NCBI RefSeq assembly: GCF_000515395.1
Contig: NZ_KI911782.1
Location: 4,028,606-4,092,605 of the forward strand
DNA from: Jiangella gansuensis DSM 44835
GTDB lineage: Bacteria; Actinomycetota; Actinomycetes; Jiangellales; Jiangellaceae
DNA length: 64,000 nucleotides
Reading direction: 5' to 3'
Under the pieces are notes generated by a model, which did not search any database, was not told the DNA's origin, and saw only the letters and a list, made by a program, of their open reading frames with translations. The position numbers were made by a program, and so were the translations under genes. This document shows, in pieces, positions 52,801-60,405 of the stretch; positions within the stretch are counted from its first letter, which is position 1, and every line of letters starts with the position of its first letter.

Positions 52801-52907
52801 GGTACGCGGCCGGGACCAGCACCGTCTTCGTCGACGACTACCACCGGGCGGCTCGGCAGGCTCGCGCCGTCGTCGAGCGCATCTTCTACGACGACGCCCG
52901 CTCCTGA
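49896..52907 (+). CDS. glnE: Bifunctional glutamine synthetase adenylyltransferase/adenylyl-removing enzyme
   Basis: A 1003-residue GlnE. The N-terminal removing domain has AMGKAGGRELNYASDVDVVF near residue 220. The C-terminal adenylyltransferase domain has AMGRLGGREMGYASDADVLY near residue 720. Each has the G-S/D-x-D nucleotidyltransferase core, and a PII-type regulatory linker lies between. It adds and removes AMP on the Tyr of GlnA1 (gene at 54845). A -10 TAGATT (49883-49888) lies 7 nt before the ATG with no ribosome site, indicating a leaderless message. Confidence 0.95.
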   Translation: MSVNRTEGRVAGLAKAGFADTVAAQRELDGPLLATLTAESDLVAALAATPDPDLGLRGLSRLLEALPSGPDRDRLLAELSADTPHRRRLLAVLAFSSALADHLCRHPGHWLDLGELDPAARPDAAGLRRTMLAAVGADPDVAEPVATGGHQELLDALRAAYRRHVMALAALDLADGVDVAAVAAELADLAGATLEAALAIARSELPPSAPPCRLAVIAMGKAGGRELNYASDVDVVFVGEPPAEATDDTGWLTTATSLATATMRACSDYTTEGTIWPVDAALRPEGKAGPLVRTIASHVAYYQDWAKTWEFQALLKARPVAGDYELGAAYVDALMPMVWNAAGRDGFVDDVHAMRRRVEDHIRPAEADRQLKLGPGGLRDVEFAVQLLQLVHGRADAGLRDANTLDALAALTRGGYVGRDDGAVLDAAYRFLRTFEHRIQLRGLRRTHVVPESDEQLRVLARSLAMKQPAELVDVWHQQAREVRRLHEKLFYRPLLSAVARLPGDEVRLSPEAALTRLKALGYADPAGALRHLEALTTGVSRRAAIQRTLLPVLLGWFADAPLPDTGLAGFRKVSDALGTSPWYLRLLRDDGAAAERMARVLASGRYAVELLLRAPEAVAMLGDDAELRPRSREALEKEVLAGVQRHDDPVDAIGVVRAMRRRELFRVTVADLATDASIETVGEALTAIAEATLSGALAAAVRAVEAARGAPLPTRIGVVAMGRLGGREMGYASDADVLYVHTPYPDEDESEAANAALAVANEMTRLLSLPSPEPSLTVDTALRPEGRQGPLVRTLASYAAYYERWGEVWERQALLRAAPCCGDVELLRRFEALIDPLRWPTGGLTDAQVREVRRVKARVESERLPRGADPSMHLKLGPGGLADVEWCAQLLQLRHASTVPRLRTTSTPGALDAATAAGLLAPEDRTMLLEAWRHAAAIRNATVLVTGRPSDMLPKDPTTLAAVSRVLGYAAGTSTVFVDDYHRAARQARAVVERIFYDDARS

Positions 52908-52952
52908 CCGCTGGGCGGCGCCGCAACGGCCGGGGCGGGCGTCGCGCGGAGG

Positions 52953-53924
52953 CTACTCGACGATCGCCTGGATCTCGCCGACCGGCACCGGCGTGGACTG
53001 CCAGGGGCCGACGAGCTGTGTCGGCAAGCCGTCCAGCTCGAGCGGAGCGCCGTCGTTCTCGAACCGGACCGAGTAGACCAGCCGGGCCTGCGCCTCGTAG
53101 GCGGGTTGGCCTTCGACCTGCTGGGCGCCGTCCACCGACGCCTTCGCGTATGCGTAGATGCACGCATCGGACCGGCTGGTCACCCAGGCGCAGGTGAACG
53201 AGCCGCTGCCGTCGCCGGGGTTCACCTCGATGTGGTCCGGCGTGGCGATGGCCACGACTCCGAACGCGGAACTGCCGGTGATCTCGTCGTTGCCGACGCC
53301 CTCGGCCCACCACCACGTGTCGAGGTTGACGAACGTGCGCTGCGGCGGGTTGAAGGCCAGCGTGAAGTCGGGCGCGACGAGCAGGCCGTAGGCCGTCATG
53401 GCCTGCTCCTCCAGCGGCGGCTCGGCCGGTTGGTCATCGGACCAGTAGTAGAGGTCGTAGGTGCTGCCGTCCGGGTTCAGGCACCGGTAGTAGACGGCGT
53501 AGGAGTCCGGCGACGGCTTCGGCACGCCTTCCAGCTCCGGCGGGTCCTGGATGGCGGCCGGGTCGTTGATCCAGCACGGGTTGGCGCCGTCACAGAAGTC
53601 GTTGAAGAGATCGACGTACTCGCAGGTCGGCTGGTTGCTGCCGTCGTCGTCTCCACCGCCGCCCTCGTCGCCGCCGGAATCGTCGCCCGGGCAGTGCGTG
53701 ATGGTGATGATGTTGCCGTTGTCGTCGACGTACGACTCCGTCCAGCCCGGCGGGACAGTGCAGTCGGCGCGAGCCTGCGGCGCGGACTGCGTCTCTGCGG
53801 TGTCCTGCGCGGTGTCGTTCACGTCCGGGGCCGGCGCGGCCTGGGCGCTGCTGCCCACCAACAGGGCGAGGACGACCCCGGAGAGAGCCGCCACCAGCCG
53901 AGACGTTCGACCGGAGATCAACAT
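52953..53924 (-). CDS. Secreted protein of unknown function
   Basis: A 323-residue protein with a clear signal peptide (LVAALSGVVLALLVGSSAQAAPA). A Gly/Asp-rich low-complexity stretch (SGGDEGGGGDDDGSNQ) follows. A Cys-containing domain then has PTCEYVDLFNDFCDGANPCW, many aromatic residues (TWWWAEGVG) and a beta-rich end. Six or more cysteines suggest disulfides outside the cell. It overlaps the upstream lipoprotein gene by 7 nt, so they form a two-gene operon. No family recognised. Confidence 0.75.
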   Translation of the reverse strand: MLISGRTSRLVAALSGVVLALLVGSSAQAAPAPDVNDTAQDTAETQSAPQARADCTVPPGWTESYVDDNGNIITITHCPGDDSGGDEGGGGDDDGSNQPTCEYVDLFNDFCDGANPCWINDPAAIQDPPELEGVPKPSPDSYAVYYRCLNPDGSTYDLYYWSDDQPAEPPLEEQAMTAYGLLVAPDFTLAFNPPQRTFVNLDTWWWAEGVGNDEITGSSAFGVVAIATPDHIEVNPGDGSGSFTCAWVTSRSDACIYAYAKASVDGAQQVEGQPAYEAQARLVYSVRFENDGAPLELDGLPTQLVGPWQSTPVPVGEIQAIVE

Positions 53925-54445
53925 GTCAGCTGTGCCTCCGCTACCGGAATGCGGGCGACGATGACCCAGCCGTCGCCGTCACGCTCGAGCCGCACGCCGA
54001 TCGGGCCGGGCTCGATCTCCAGCGGCGGTTGGGTCTGCTCCTGCACGACGACGCCCCAGGGACGCTGGTCGACGCACGCCTCCGCGGTGGCCTCGTCGCC
54101 GTCGACGGTGACCTGGACCTCGCCGATCTCGGGCTCGCCGATGCGCTGCTGCTGTTCGTCGACCATGTTCTGGACACGAGCCAGCTGTTCCTCGACGACG
54201 CCGCCGGTGGCGATGCCGTCGAACAGGGCCGGATTCGGATCGGGACCGTTCTCCGACGTGATGACGGCATCCCAGTAGTCGGCGTAGACCTGCTCGACGG
54301 CCGCGGCGTCGTCACCGGAGGTGGGCTCAGCGGTCGGTGGGGCCGTGGTCTCCAGACCGGCCGGCTCGTCCGCGTCGCTCGAACAACCGGCGAGAGCCAC
54401 GGTCAGCGCCGCGGCGACGATCACCCCGACTCTCAACTGCGACAA
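53918..54445 (-). CDS. Lipoprotein of unknown function
   Basis: A 175-residue protein. The signal peptide ends VALAGCSS, a lipobox. A Thr/Pro/Glu-rich linker leads to a domain with VEQVYADYWDAVITSENG, VTVDGDEATAEACVD and LERDGDGWVIVARIPV. The order, an N-terminal helix and then curved beta strands, resembles NTF2-like lipoproteins of actinobacteria, but this is only a guess. Cotranscribed with the secreted protein at 52953. Confidence 0.75.
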   Translation of the reverse strand: MSQLRVGVIVAAALTVALAGCSSDADEPAGLETTAPPTAEPTSGDDAAAVEQVYADYWDAVITSENGPDPNPALFDGIATGGVVEEQLARVQNMVDEQQQRIGEPEIGEVQVTVDGDEATAEACVDQRPWGVVVQEQTQPPLEIEPGPIGVRLERDGDGWVIVARIPVAEAQLTC

Positions 54446-54457
54446 GCCCCTTGCCTC

Positions 54458-54784
54458 TCAGTTTCGATGACTTTCATCGTCCCGTGCCCGGGCGCAGCCT
54501 ACCTCGGGAGCCGAGAGCCACGCCAACGCATCGCCGCGGTCGCGGCGCATCAACGCCGCTGCCTGCTCTGGGCGTCCCATCTCCTGGAGGACCTCGTTGA
54601 GTTCTCGCAGGATGGCTCCTCCGTGGGCGCAGCGTCGAGCGAGCTCGTGCGCTGCTCGAGCGCTTCCTGGAGATAGCTCGCTGCTTGGGGCTTCCGAAGA
54701 GGCCCCACTCGACGACGACACGGAGAACGTCGCATCGTCCGGCGAGACCGACCGTTCATCGATGCCACTGGTCGCCAGGTGCAC
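54458..54784 (-). CDS. Hypothetical protein (doubtful)
   Basis: A possible 108-residue frame starting at GTG 54784. The first half is Ser-rich and the second half helical (HGGAILRELNEVLQEMGRPE, EQAAALMRRDRGDALAWL). It lies between the glnA terminator and the lipoprotein gene. No ribosome site is visible. The frame also extends up through the terminator to 54826, which I think unlikely to be translated. It could be a genuine small helical protein or chance. Confidence 0.35.
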   Translation of the reverse strand: MHLATSGIDERSVSPDDATFSVSSSSGASSEAPSSELSPGSARAAHELARRCAHGGAILRELNEVLQEMGRPEQAAALMRRDRGDALAWLSAPEVGCARARDDESHRN

Positions 54785-54788
54785 GAAA

Positions 54789-54826
54789 GTGGCCCTTGCC
54801 GTGCGCTTCCTCAGGACAAGGGCCAC
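54789..54826 (-). terminator. Intrinsic-type terminator of glnA
   Basis: On the minus strand, GTGGCCCTTG and CAAGGGCCAC form a perfect 10-bp stem with an 18-nt loop, followed by TTTC. It starts 18 bp after the glnA stop codon. Confidence 0.7.
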
Positions 54827-54844
54827 GTGCCGTTTGAGCGAGGA

Positions 54845-56269
54845 TCAGATGTCGAAGTAGAGCTCGAACTCGTGCGGGTGCGGGCGCAGCCGGATCGGGT
54901 CGATCTCGTTGGTGCGCTTCCAGTCGATCCAGGTCTCGACCAGGTCGTCGGTGAAGACGCCGCCCTCGAGCAGGTAGTCGTGGTCGGTCTCGAGCGCGTC
55001 GAGTGCCTCACCGAGCGACGCCGGCACCGTGCCGATGTTGGCGTGCTCCTCGGGGGGCAGCTCGTACAGGTCCTTGTCGACCGGCTCCGGCGGCTCGATC
55101 TTGTTGCGGATGCCGTCGACGCCGGCCATCAGCATCGCCGAGAACGCCAGGTAGGGGTTGCTCGACGGATCGGGCACCCGGAACTCGACGCGCTTGGCCT
55201 TCGGCGAGGCGCCGGTGACGGGGATGCGGATCGCAGCGGAACGGTTGCGCTGCGAGTAGACGAGGTTGACCGGTGCCTCGAAGCCGGGCACCAGACGGTG
55301 GTAGGAGTTCACCGTCGGGTTGGTCCAGGCCAGCAGCGACGGCGCGTGCTTGATCAGGCCGCCGATGTACCAGCGAGCCATGTCGGACAGGCCGCCGTAA
55401 CCCAGCTCGTCGTAGAACAGCGGGTCGCCGTTCTTCCACAGCGACTGGTGGCAGTGCATGCCCGAGCCGTTGTCGCCGAACAGCGGCTTCGGCATGAAGG
55501 TGGCCGTCTTGCCGGCCTCCCAGGCGACGTTCTTGACGATGTACTTGAACAGCATCAGCCGGTCGCCGGCGTGCTGCAGGGTGTCGAACTTGTAGTTGAT
55601 CTCGGCCTGGCCGGCGGTGCCGACCTCGTGGTGGGCGCGCTCGATCTCGAGCCCGACACCGGTCAGCGCCTTGACCATGTCGTCGCGCAGGTCGGCGTAG
55701 TGGTCGACCGGCGGGACCGGGAAGTATCCGCCCTTGTAGCGCGTCTTGTAGCCGCGGTTGCCGCCCTCCTCGACGCGCCCGGTGTTCCAGGCACCCTCGA
55801 TGGAGTCGATGTAGTAGTAGCCGGCGTTCTGCTTGGTCTCGAAGCGGACGTCGTCGAACACGTAGAACTCCGCCTCGGGGCCGAAGTACACGGTGTCGGC
55901 GATGCCGGAGCTGGCCAGGTACGCCTCGGCCTTCGCGGCGATGTTGCGGGGGTCACGGCTGTAGGGCTCACCGGTGAACGGGTCGACGATCGAGAAGTTC
56001 AGCGCGAGGGTCTTGGCCTTGCGGAACGGGTCGACGAATGCCGTCGCCGGGTCGGCGATCAGCTTCATGTCGGACTCGTGGATGGCCTGGAAACCGCGGA
56101 TCGAGGAGCCGTCGAACATCAGGCCCTCGGCGATCGCGTCCGCGTCGAACGCGCTCACCGGCACGTTGAAGTGCTGCATGACCCCTGGCAGGTCGCAGAA
56201 CCGGACGTCGACGAACTCGACGCCCTCGTCCTTGACGAACTTGAGTAGCTCGTCCGGGTTGGTGAACAT
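54845..56269 (-). CDS. glnA: Glutamine synthetase type I (GlnA1)
   Basis: A 474-residue enzyme. ATG 56269 ([11 protein letters not shown]) is chosen because GGAG lies 6 nt upstream and actinobacterial GlnA1 proteins start this way; in-frame starts at 56281 and 56287 are possible. [39 protein letters not shown] and [10 protein letters not shown] are active-site blocks. The adenylylation site is Tyr in [15 protein letters not shown], so GlnE should modify it. It makes glutamine from glutamate and ammonia. A GlnR site lies about 100 bp upstream. Confidence 0.96.
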   Translation of the reverse strand: MFTNPDELLKFVKDEGVEFVDVRFCDLPGVMQHFNVPVSAFDADAIAEGLMFDGSSIRGFQAIHESDMKLIADPATAFVDPFRKAKTLALNFSIVDPFTGEPYSRDPRNIAAKAEAYLASSGIADTVYFGPEAEFYVFDDVRFETKQNAGYYYIDSIEGAWNTGRVEEGGNRGYKTRYKGGYFPVPPVDHYADLRDDMVKALTGVGLEIERAHHEVGTAGQAEINYKFDTLQHAGDRLMLFKYIVKNVAWEAGKTATFMPKPLFGDNGSGMHCHQSLWKNGDPLFYDELGYGGLSDMARWYIGGLIKHAPSLLAWTNPTVNSYHRLVPGFEAPVNLVYSQRNRSAAIRIPVTGASPKAKRVEFRVPDPSSNPYLAFSAMLMAGVDGIRNKIEPPEPVDKDLYELPPEEHANIGTVPASLGEALDALETDHDYLLEGGVFTDDLVETWIDWKRTNEIDPIRLRPHPHEFELYFDI

Positions 56270-56366
56270 CCGCATCTCCATTCGCACCTGGCGCGGCGCA
56301 GTCCGGAATCGTCGACGGTCGGCGTTGACCGCATTGCCCTCGTGACCCGGACGCTAGGGTCTGGCA

Positions 56367-56404
56367 ATTTCCCTACGGTATCTCGTGTGTTTCACCAGTG
56401 TTAC
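56367..56404 (-). promoter_or_regulatory. GlnR operator of glnA (two a-n6-b half sites)
   Basis: On the minus strand the order is GTAAC-n6-GAAAC-n6-GATAC-n6-GAAAT. This fits the gTnAC-n6-GaAAC-n6-GtnAC-n6-GAAAc arrangement described for Streptomyces glnA, with the first a/b pair perfect. It lies 98 bp upstream of the glnA ATG, where an activator would bind. Confidence 0.8.
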
Positions 56405-56537
56405 GTCGGTGCTCAGGCGCCGAGTGTGTGGGCCGGAGCGCGCACGGCCGCCGGCGCGGCTGCCCGGGAGGCCGTCGGCCCGGAAGATCTTCGGCCCGGG
56501 ACGCCGTCGGCCCGGGCGCAGGCTCTAGGCTCGAGGG

Positions 56538-56957
56538 GTGAGCTCGAACCAACCGCCGGCCACCGAGGCGACGCTTCCCTCGCAGGGCCCCGGGTCGCCC
56601 GCCAGCTGGCCGCGGCGCATCGCGGCACTGCTGCTGGACTGGCTGGCCGGCAATCTGCTGGCGTTCGTCGTCACCGGTGGTGCCGACGTGTGGGACGCCA
56701 CCAGCGGCCTGGTGTGGATGCCGCTCATCTGCTGGTACGTGCTGGTGGTGGTGTCGACGGCGGTGGCCGGCGGCAGCCTCGGGCAGCTCATGGTGAAACT
56801 GCGGGTGGCGCACCTCGGCGGCCGGCGCATCAGCGTGTTCGTCGCCGCGGTGCGCACGCTGATGATCGCCCTGGTGATTCCGCCGCTGGTGTTCACCCAT
56901 GACGGCCGCGGCCTGCACGATCTGGCGTCGAACACCGCGGTGGTCAACGCCGCCTAG
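56538..56957 (+). CDS. RDD family membrane protein
   Basis: A 139-residue protein. After a Pro/Ser-rich 25-residue tail, WPRRIAALLLDWLAGNLLAF contains the R-D core of the RDD domain. A second span (VWMPLICWYVLVVVSTAVAG), LGQLMVKLRVAHLGGRR and a final RGLHDLASNTAVV complete the family pattern. Three membrane segments are expected. Relatives act in stress or sodium tolerance; here the role is unknown. An RDD gene next to glnA1 and DUF4191 is conserved in actinobacteria. Confidence 0.88.
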   Translation: MSSNQPPATEATLPSQGPGSPASWPRRIAALLLDWLAGNLLAFVVTGGADVWDATSGLVWMPLICWYVLVVVSTAVAGGSLGQLMVKLRVAHLGGRRISVFVAAVRTLMIALVIPPLVFTHDGRGLHDLASNTAVVNAA

Positions 56958-56977
56958 CGCGGCCCCCTCGCCCCGGC

Positions 56978-57071
56978 CGGAAATGATCACGTCCACCATG
57001 GGTCAGTTCGCTTCACCAGGCAAGCATCCCCGGTGCGGCGGGAGTACGCATGGTGGACGTGATCATTTCCG
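56978..57071. repeat. 94-bp palindromic repeat, copy 2
   Basis: The arms begin GGAAATGATCACGTCCACCA. Pairing extends perfectly for 26 bp (56975-57000 with 57049-57074). The core CACCAGGCAAGCAT is in the opposite orientation to copy 1 at 28812. It lies between the convergent RDD and DUF4191 genes. Confidence 0.9.
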
Positions 57072-57142
57072 GCCGGGCGGCGGGGTCGGACCGGACGGGC
57101 CGGGCGGGTCGGACCGGACGGGCGGGACGGGACCGAGGCGGC

Positions 57143-57844
57143 TCAGCGGCCAGGTAGCTGGGTGCCCTTGGGCAGCCGCGCGCCCTTGGGCAGCGGGCCC
57201 TTCGGGACGCCGATGGGCTGGATGCTCAGCGCTCGCAGCCGCGCCCGCAGCTCGGTGACCTCGGCCGGGCGGATGTTCTTGGGCAGCTTGCCCAGTTTGC
57301 GCGTGAGCTGGGGGAGCGGCACCTGGCCCTCCTCGCGGCCCACCGTGATCTCGACCACGGGCATCTCTGGCGCGACCCGGCTGTGCCGCTTCTTCTCCTG
57401 CGCCAGCAGGTTGGCGACCCGGTTGGCCGACGTGCCCTCGCCGATGAGCACGATGCCGGGGCGGCCGACCGCACGGTGGACGACGTCCTGGTGACGGTTG
57501 GCGCCCACCATCGGGGTGACGTCCCAGCCGCGGCGCAGCGTGCCGAGCGCGGCCGCGGCGGCGCCGGGCTGGCCCTCGATCTGCGAGTACGCGGCCCGCT
57601 CGGCCCGGCGCCCGAAGACGATGGCGGCGGCGAGCAGCGCGATGGGCAGGCCGACGACGATCCACAGCCACAGTGGCCCGAGCAGCAGGCCGACCACGAC
57701 GGCCAGTGCGATGACGCCGAGCAGGATGCCGAGCGTGATCCAGCCGATCCAGCGGTCGGACCTGCGGGCCATGCGGTAGGTCTGCTTGATCTGCGCGATG
57801 CGCCCGGACTTCTCGGCAGACTCCTGCTCGTCGTTGCGTGCCAT
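57143..57844 (-). CDS. DUF4191 membrane protein (Rv2219-like)
   Basis: A 233-residue protein. Residues 1-32 are charged (KSGRIAQIKQTYRMARRSD). Two adjacent membrane spans follow (WIGWITLGILLGVIALAVV and LWLWIVVGLPIALLAAAIVF). A soluble part begins FGRRAERAAYSQIEGQPGAA and contains RRGWDVTPMVGANRHQDVVHRAVGR, the diagnostic DUF4191 block. Function unknown, but the gene is always close to lipA/lipB and glnA in actinobacteria such as M. tuberculosis. Confidence 0.9.
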   Translation of the reverse strand: MARNDEQESAEKSGRIAQIKQTYRMARRSDRWIGWITLGILLGVIALAVVVGLLLGPLWLWIVVGLPIALLAAAIVFGRRAERAAYSQIEGQPGAAAAALGTLRRGWDVTPMVGANRHQDVVHRAVGRPGIVLIGEGTSANRVANLLAQEKKRHSRVAPEMPVVEITVGREEGQVPLPQLTRKLGKLPKNIRPAEVTELRARLRALSIQPIGVPKGPLPKGARLPKGTQLPGR

Positions 57845-57919
57845 GAGGAGAAGAGTACTTCCTGGTGTGCCGCGGGTTCGACCGGCCGCCTCGGCCGTGG
57901 TACGCCCGCGCGTCGCGCC

Positions 57920-57991
57920 GTTGATCTTGGAGTTGTGCGGGAAACCCGGCCCGGAATGTCCGATGGATGCCCGAAGAACTCCAAGATCAAC
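57920..57991. repeat. 72-bp palindromic repeat, copy C
   Basis: Arms GTTGATCTTGGAGT (57920-57933) and ACTCCAAGATCAAC (57978-57991), interior with TGTCCGATGGATGCCC. It lies just upstream of the promoter of the broken gene at 58020 and in the leader region of DUF4191. Confidence 0.92.
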
Positions 57992-58019
57992 GAGGCGGGG
58001 GCTCGGCTAGACTCGGGAC

Positions 58020-58626
58020 GTGAGCAGCGGTGGCGGAACGTCCCTCGACGCGGCCGCCGGCCGGCTTCCGCGGGAGATGCTGCTCGCTCGTGCGTAGGCC
58101 CGCCTCGGTGACGCGGTGGCGCCGCTCAGCAACGCCTCGGGGCGTCCGCTGGTCCGCACCGTCCGGCTCATCCTCGACCCGCTTGTGTTGCGGCCCGCGC
58201 AGAACCCCCGGCTCGGGCCTCGTCACCGAGGTGACCGCGAGGCTGCCACCGGAAGGCGCCTGCGTCGGCGCGGAATGGCCGTACCGGGTCTTCGAGGACG
58301 GCGCGGAGTCGGCCGCGGCGACGGCGGGTCTGGCCAGCGGGCATGTCGTCGTCCAGAGCACGGCGGGACCGAATGGCGACGACCGGCTCCTCACCGTCGT
58401 AGACGTCGAGTCCGGCGAGGTCACCGCGACCGTCGACGCCGCAGGCGGCTTCCACGCCGCGATCACCGCGCCGTCCGGGCAGCTGGTGATCCTGGCCGAG
58501 GCGCGGTGGCGCGGCCCGTTCGGCACCTGGGGCGGGCCGTCGCCGACCGACATCGTCGTCATCGTCGGCGCGGACGGCACGGCCCGCGAGCTCATGGTGG
58601 CGGAGAAGGACTGGTTCGGGACCTGA
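58020..58626 (+). pseudogene. Broken gene: intact promoter and start, early stop, frame change
   Basis: A TAGACT -10 (58008-58013) lies 6 nt before GTG 58020, the leaderless pattern. The frame reads VSSGGGTSLDAAAGRLPREM and hits TAG at 58095. It then continues plausibly (ARLGDAVAPLSNASGRPLVR) to about 58215. From there the coding signal moves to another frame: VTARLPPEGACVGAEWPYRV through AEKDWFGT, ending at 58626. At least two lesions are needed. The last 131 residues could still be translated from GTG 58231, but no ribosome site is seen. Family not recognised; the C-terminal part is beta-rich. Confidence 0.55.
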
Positions 58627-59399
58627 CGCGGCGCTCAGCCTCCACCGGGTCACGGACCGTCTCGACGCGCCAGGTCGCGGCGTCGTCGTCGGGCAGCAGG
58701 ATTCGCCACGAGCTGGTGGCCGCGCCGCGGAGGAGGTAGCCGCCGTCCGCCTCCGGGCCGAACAGCTCCGTGGCCGGCAGCACCCGGCGAGAGGATCCGT
58801 AGCGATCCCACCGCCTTGATGGCGGCGGGGTCGTGCCGTACCCCGTCCAGCCAGTCGCCGAAGGCCGAATGCAGGCGGACCGCCTGGGCGTCGGTGACCC
58901 GGACGTCGATGGCGATCTCGGCTGGGGCGGTTCCTTCGTCAGCCTCCAACCGCAGCCGAGACGGGAACGTTTCGACCAGGACACCGTCGCGGCGCACCTC
59001 GTCGTACAGCTCGCGCAGGTATCGCGGATGGTCGTGCCGGCGGCGGAGGTAGTGCACAGGCGCCCAGACCAGCAGCACGGCGCCTACTGCGAGCAGCAGG
59101 GACCACGGCGGCCACATCGACAGCAGCTCGAACACCGTCGCCACCGGCTCATCGACGTGCTCGCGATCGATCGGCGTCCGCGCCGTCTGATACGGCCGGA
59201 GGTACAGGCCCACGCCGATCGACCACGCCGCGAACAGCAGCAACATCAGCGGCCAGGCCAGGTACGCGCCGCGCTGCGGCACCAGCCGGGCGAACGTCTC
59301 GAAGTCGCTCAGGTCGGGTGCCTGCCGGCGCCGCGGCGGCCGGGTGGTCGACGCCGCGGCGCGCCACCCCGTTGATCTTGGAGTTCTGGAGGAATCCAT
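58592..59399 (-). pseudogene. Frameshifted membrane-protein gene
   Basis: The first part (59399 to about 58790) reads LSDFETFARLVPQRGAYLAW, two membrane spans (LMLLLFAAWSIGVGLYL and PPWSLLLAVGAVLLVWAPV) and a soluble part ending DPAAIKAVGSLRILS. At about 58790 the good frame shifts by one base to RVLPATELFGPEADGGYLLR and on to 58592. The only in-frame start codon near the 5' end lies inside repeat D, so the native start was probably lost. It overlaps the convergent broken gene at 58020. Function unknown. Confidence 0.6.
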
Positions 59400-59442
59400 C
59401 GGACATTTCGGGCCGCGATTCCGCGGTTACTCCAAGATCAAC
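59371..59442. repeat. 72-bp palindromic repeat, copy D
   Basis: Arms GTTGATCTTGGAGT (59371-59384) and ACTCCAAGATCAAC (59429-59442). Flanking CCCC and GGGG extend the pairing by four bases. It is in inverse internal orientation to copies A-C and nearly identical in its left half to the IS-interrupted copy at 20773. Confidence 0.92.
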
Positions 59443-59466
59443 GGGGAAGTGGCCCTAGCTCTGGGG

Positions 59467-60396
59467 TCAGCGGGTGGTGCGGGCCTCCATGGCCTGGCGG
59501 TACAGCCGACCGGCGCGGTACGACGAGCGCACCAGCGGCCCGGACATGACGCCGACGAACCCGATCTCCTCGGCCTCGGCCTGGAGTTCGACGAACTCCT
59601 CGGGCTTGACCCACCGCTCGATCGGGTGGTGGCGCACCGACGGGCGCAGGTACTGCGTGATGGTGATCAGGTCGCAGCCGGCCTCGTGCAGATCGGTGAG
59701 GGCCTGCGAGATCTCGTCGCGGGTCTCGCCCATGCCGAGGATCAGGTTCGACTTGGTGATCATGCCGGCGGCTCGTGCCATGGTGAGCACGTCGAGCGAA
59801 CGCTCGTACCGGAACGCCGGCCGGATGCGCTTGAAGATGCGCGGCACGGTCTCCACGTTGTGCGCGAACACCTGCGGCTGGGCGTCGAACACCTGCTGCA
59901 GGAGGTCGGCCTTGCCGGAAAAGTCCGGCGTCAGGATCTCGACCCCGGTGGTGGGGTTGATGCGGCGGATCTCGCGGACGGTCTCGGCGTACAGCCAGGC
60001 GCCCTCGTCGGGGAGGTCGTCGCGGGTGACGCCGGTGACGGTGGCGTAGCGCAGGCCCATCGCCTGGACGGACTCGGCGACCCGGCGCGGCTCGTCGCGG
60101 TCGAGGTCGTCGGGCTTGCCGGTGTCGATGAGGCAGAAGTCGCAGCGCCGGGTGCAGTGGTCGCCGCCGATGAGGAACGTCGCCTCGCGGTCTTCCCAGC
60201 ACTCGAAGATGTTGGGGCAGCCCGCCTCCTGGCAGACCGTGTGCAGGCCCTCGCGTTTGACCAGTGACTGCAGCTCCCGGTACTCGGGCCCCATGGTGGC
60301 CTTCGTCTTGATCCAGGACGGCTTCTTCTCGATGGGCGTCTCGGCGTTGCGTACCTCGAGGCGCAGCAGCCGACGTCCCTCCGGTGCGACAGTCAC
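59467..60396 (-). CDS. lipA: Lipoyl synthase
   Basis: A 309-residue radical-SAM enzyme. The auxiliary cluster ligands are in [14 protein letters not shown] (C-x4-C-x5-C) and the radical-SAM cluster in CTRRCDFC (C-x3-C-x2-C). The C-terminal [12 protein letters not shown] contains the conserved RSSY serine ligand. It inserts two sulfurs into octanoyl groups on lipoyl domains. It starts 9 bp after lipB on the same strand. Confidence 0.97.
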   Translation of the reverse strand: MTVAPEGRRLLRLEVRNAETPIEKKPSWIKTKATMGPEYRELQSLVKREGLHTVCQEAGCPNIFECWEDREATFLIGGDHCTRRCDFCLIDTGKPDDLDRDEPRRVAESVQAMGLRYATVTGVTRDDLPDEGAWLYAETVREIRRINPTTGVEILTPDFSGKADLLQQVFDAQPQVFAHNVETVPRIFKRIRPAFRYERSLDVLTMARAAGMITKSNLILGMGETRDEISQALTDLHEAGCDLITITQYLRPSVRHHPIERWVKPEEFVELQAEAEEIGFVGVMSGPLVRSSYRAGRLYRQAMEARTTR

Positions 60397-60405
60397 CCTG
60401 CCACC

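Noticed and set aside
54785-54826. Translation start of the 54458 frame at 54826.
   Set aside because: That start lies inside the glnA terminator stem, so a transcript from glnA would end there. A later GTG at 54784 is the more cautious choice.
57987-58595. A 202-codon minus-strand frame over the broken gene at 58020.
   Set aside because: It is Ser/Pro/Thr-rich without motifs, starts opposite the repeat, and competes with a plus-strand reading that has a promoter, start and plausible protein segments.
20773-59442. 72-bp palindromes as ordinary intrinsic terminators.
   Set aside because: They have no T-run, occur also between divergent and tandem genes, and keep an exact length across copies, which terminators do not need.
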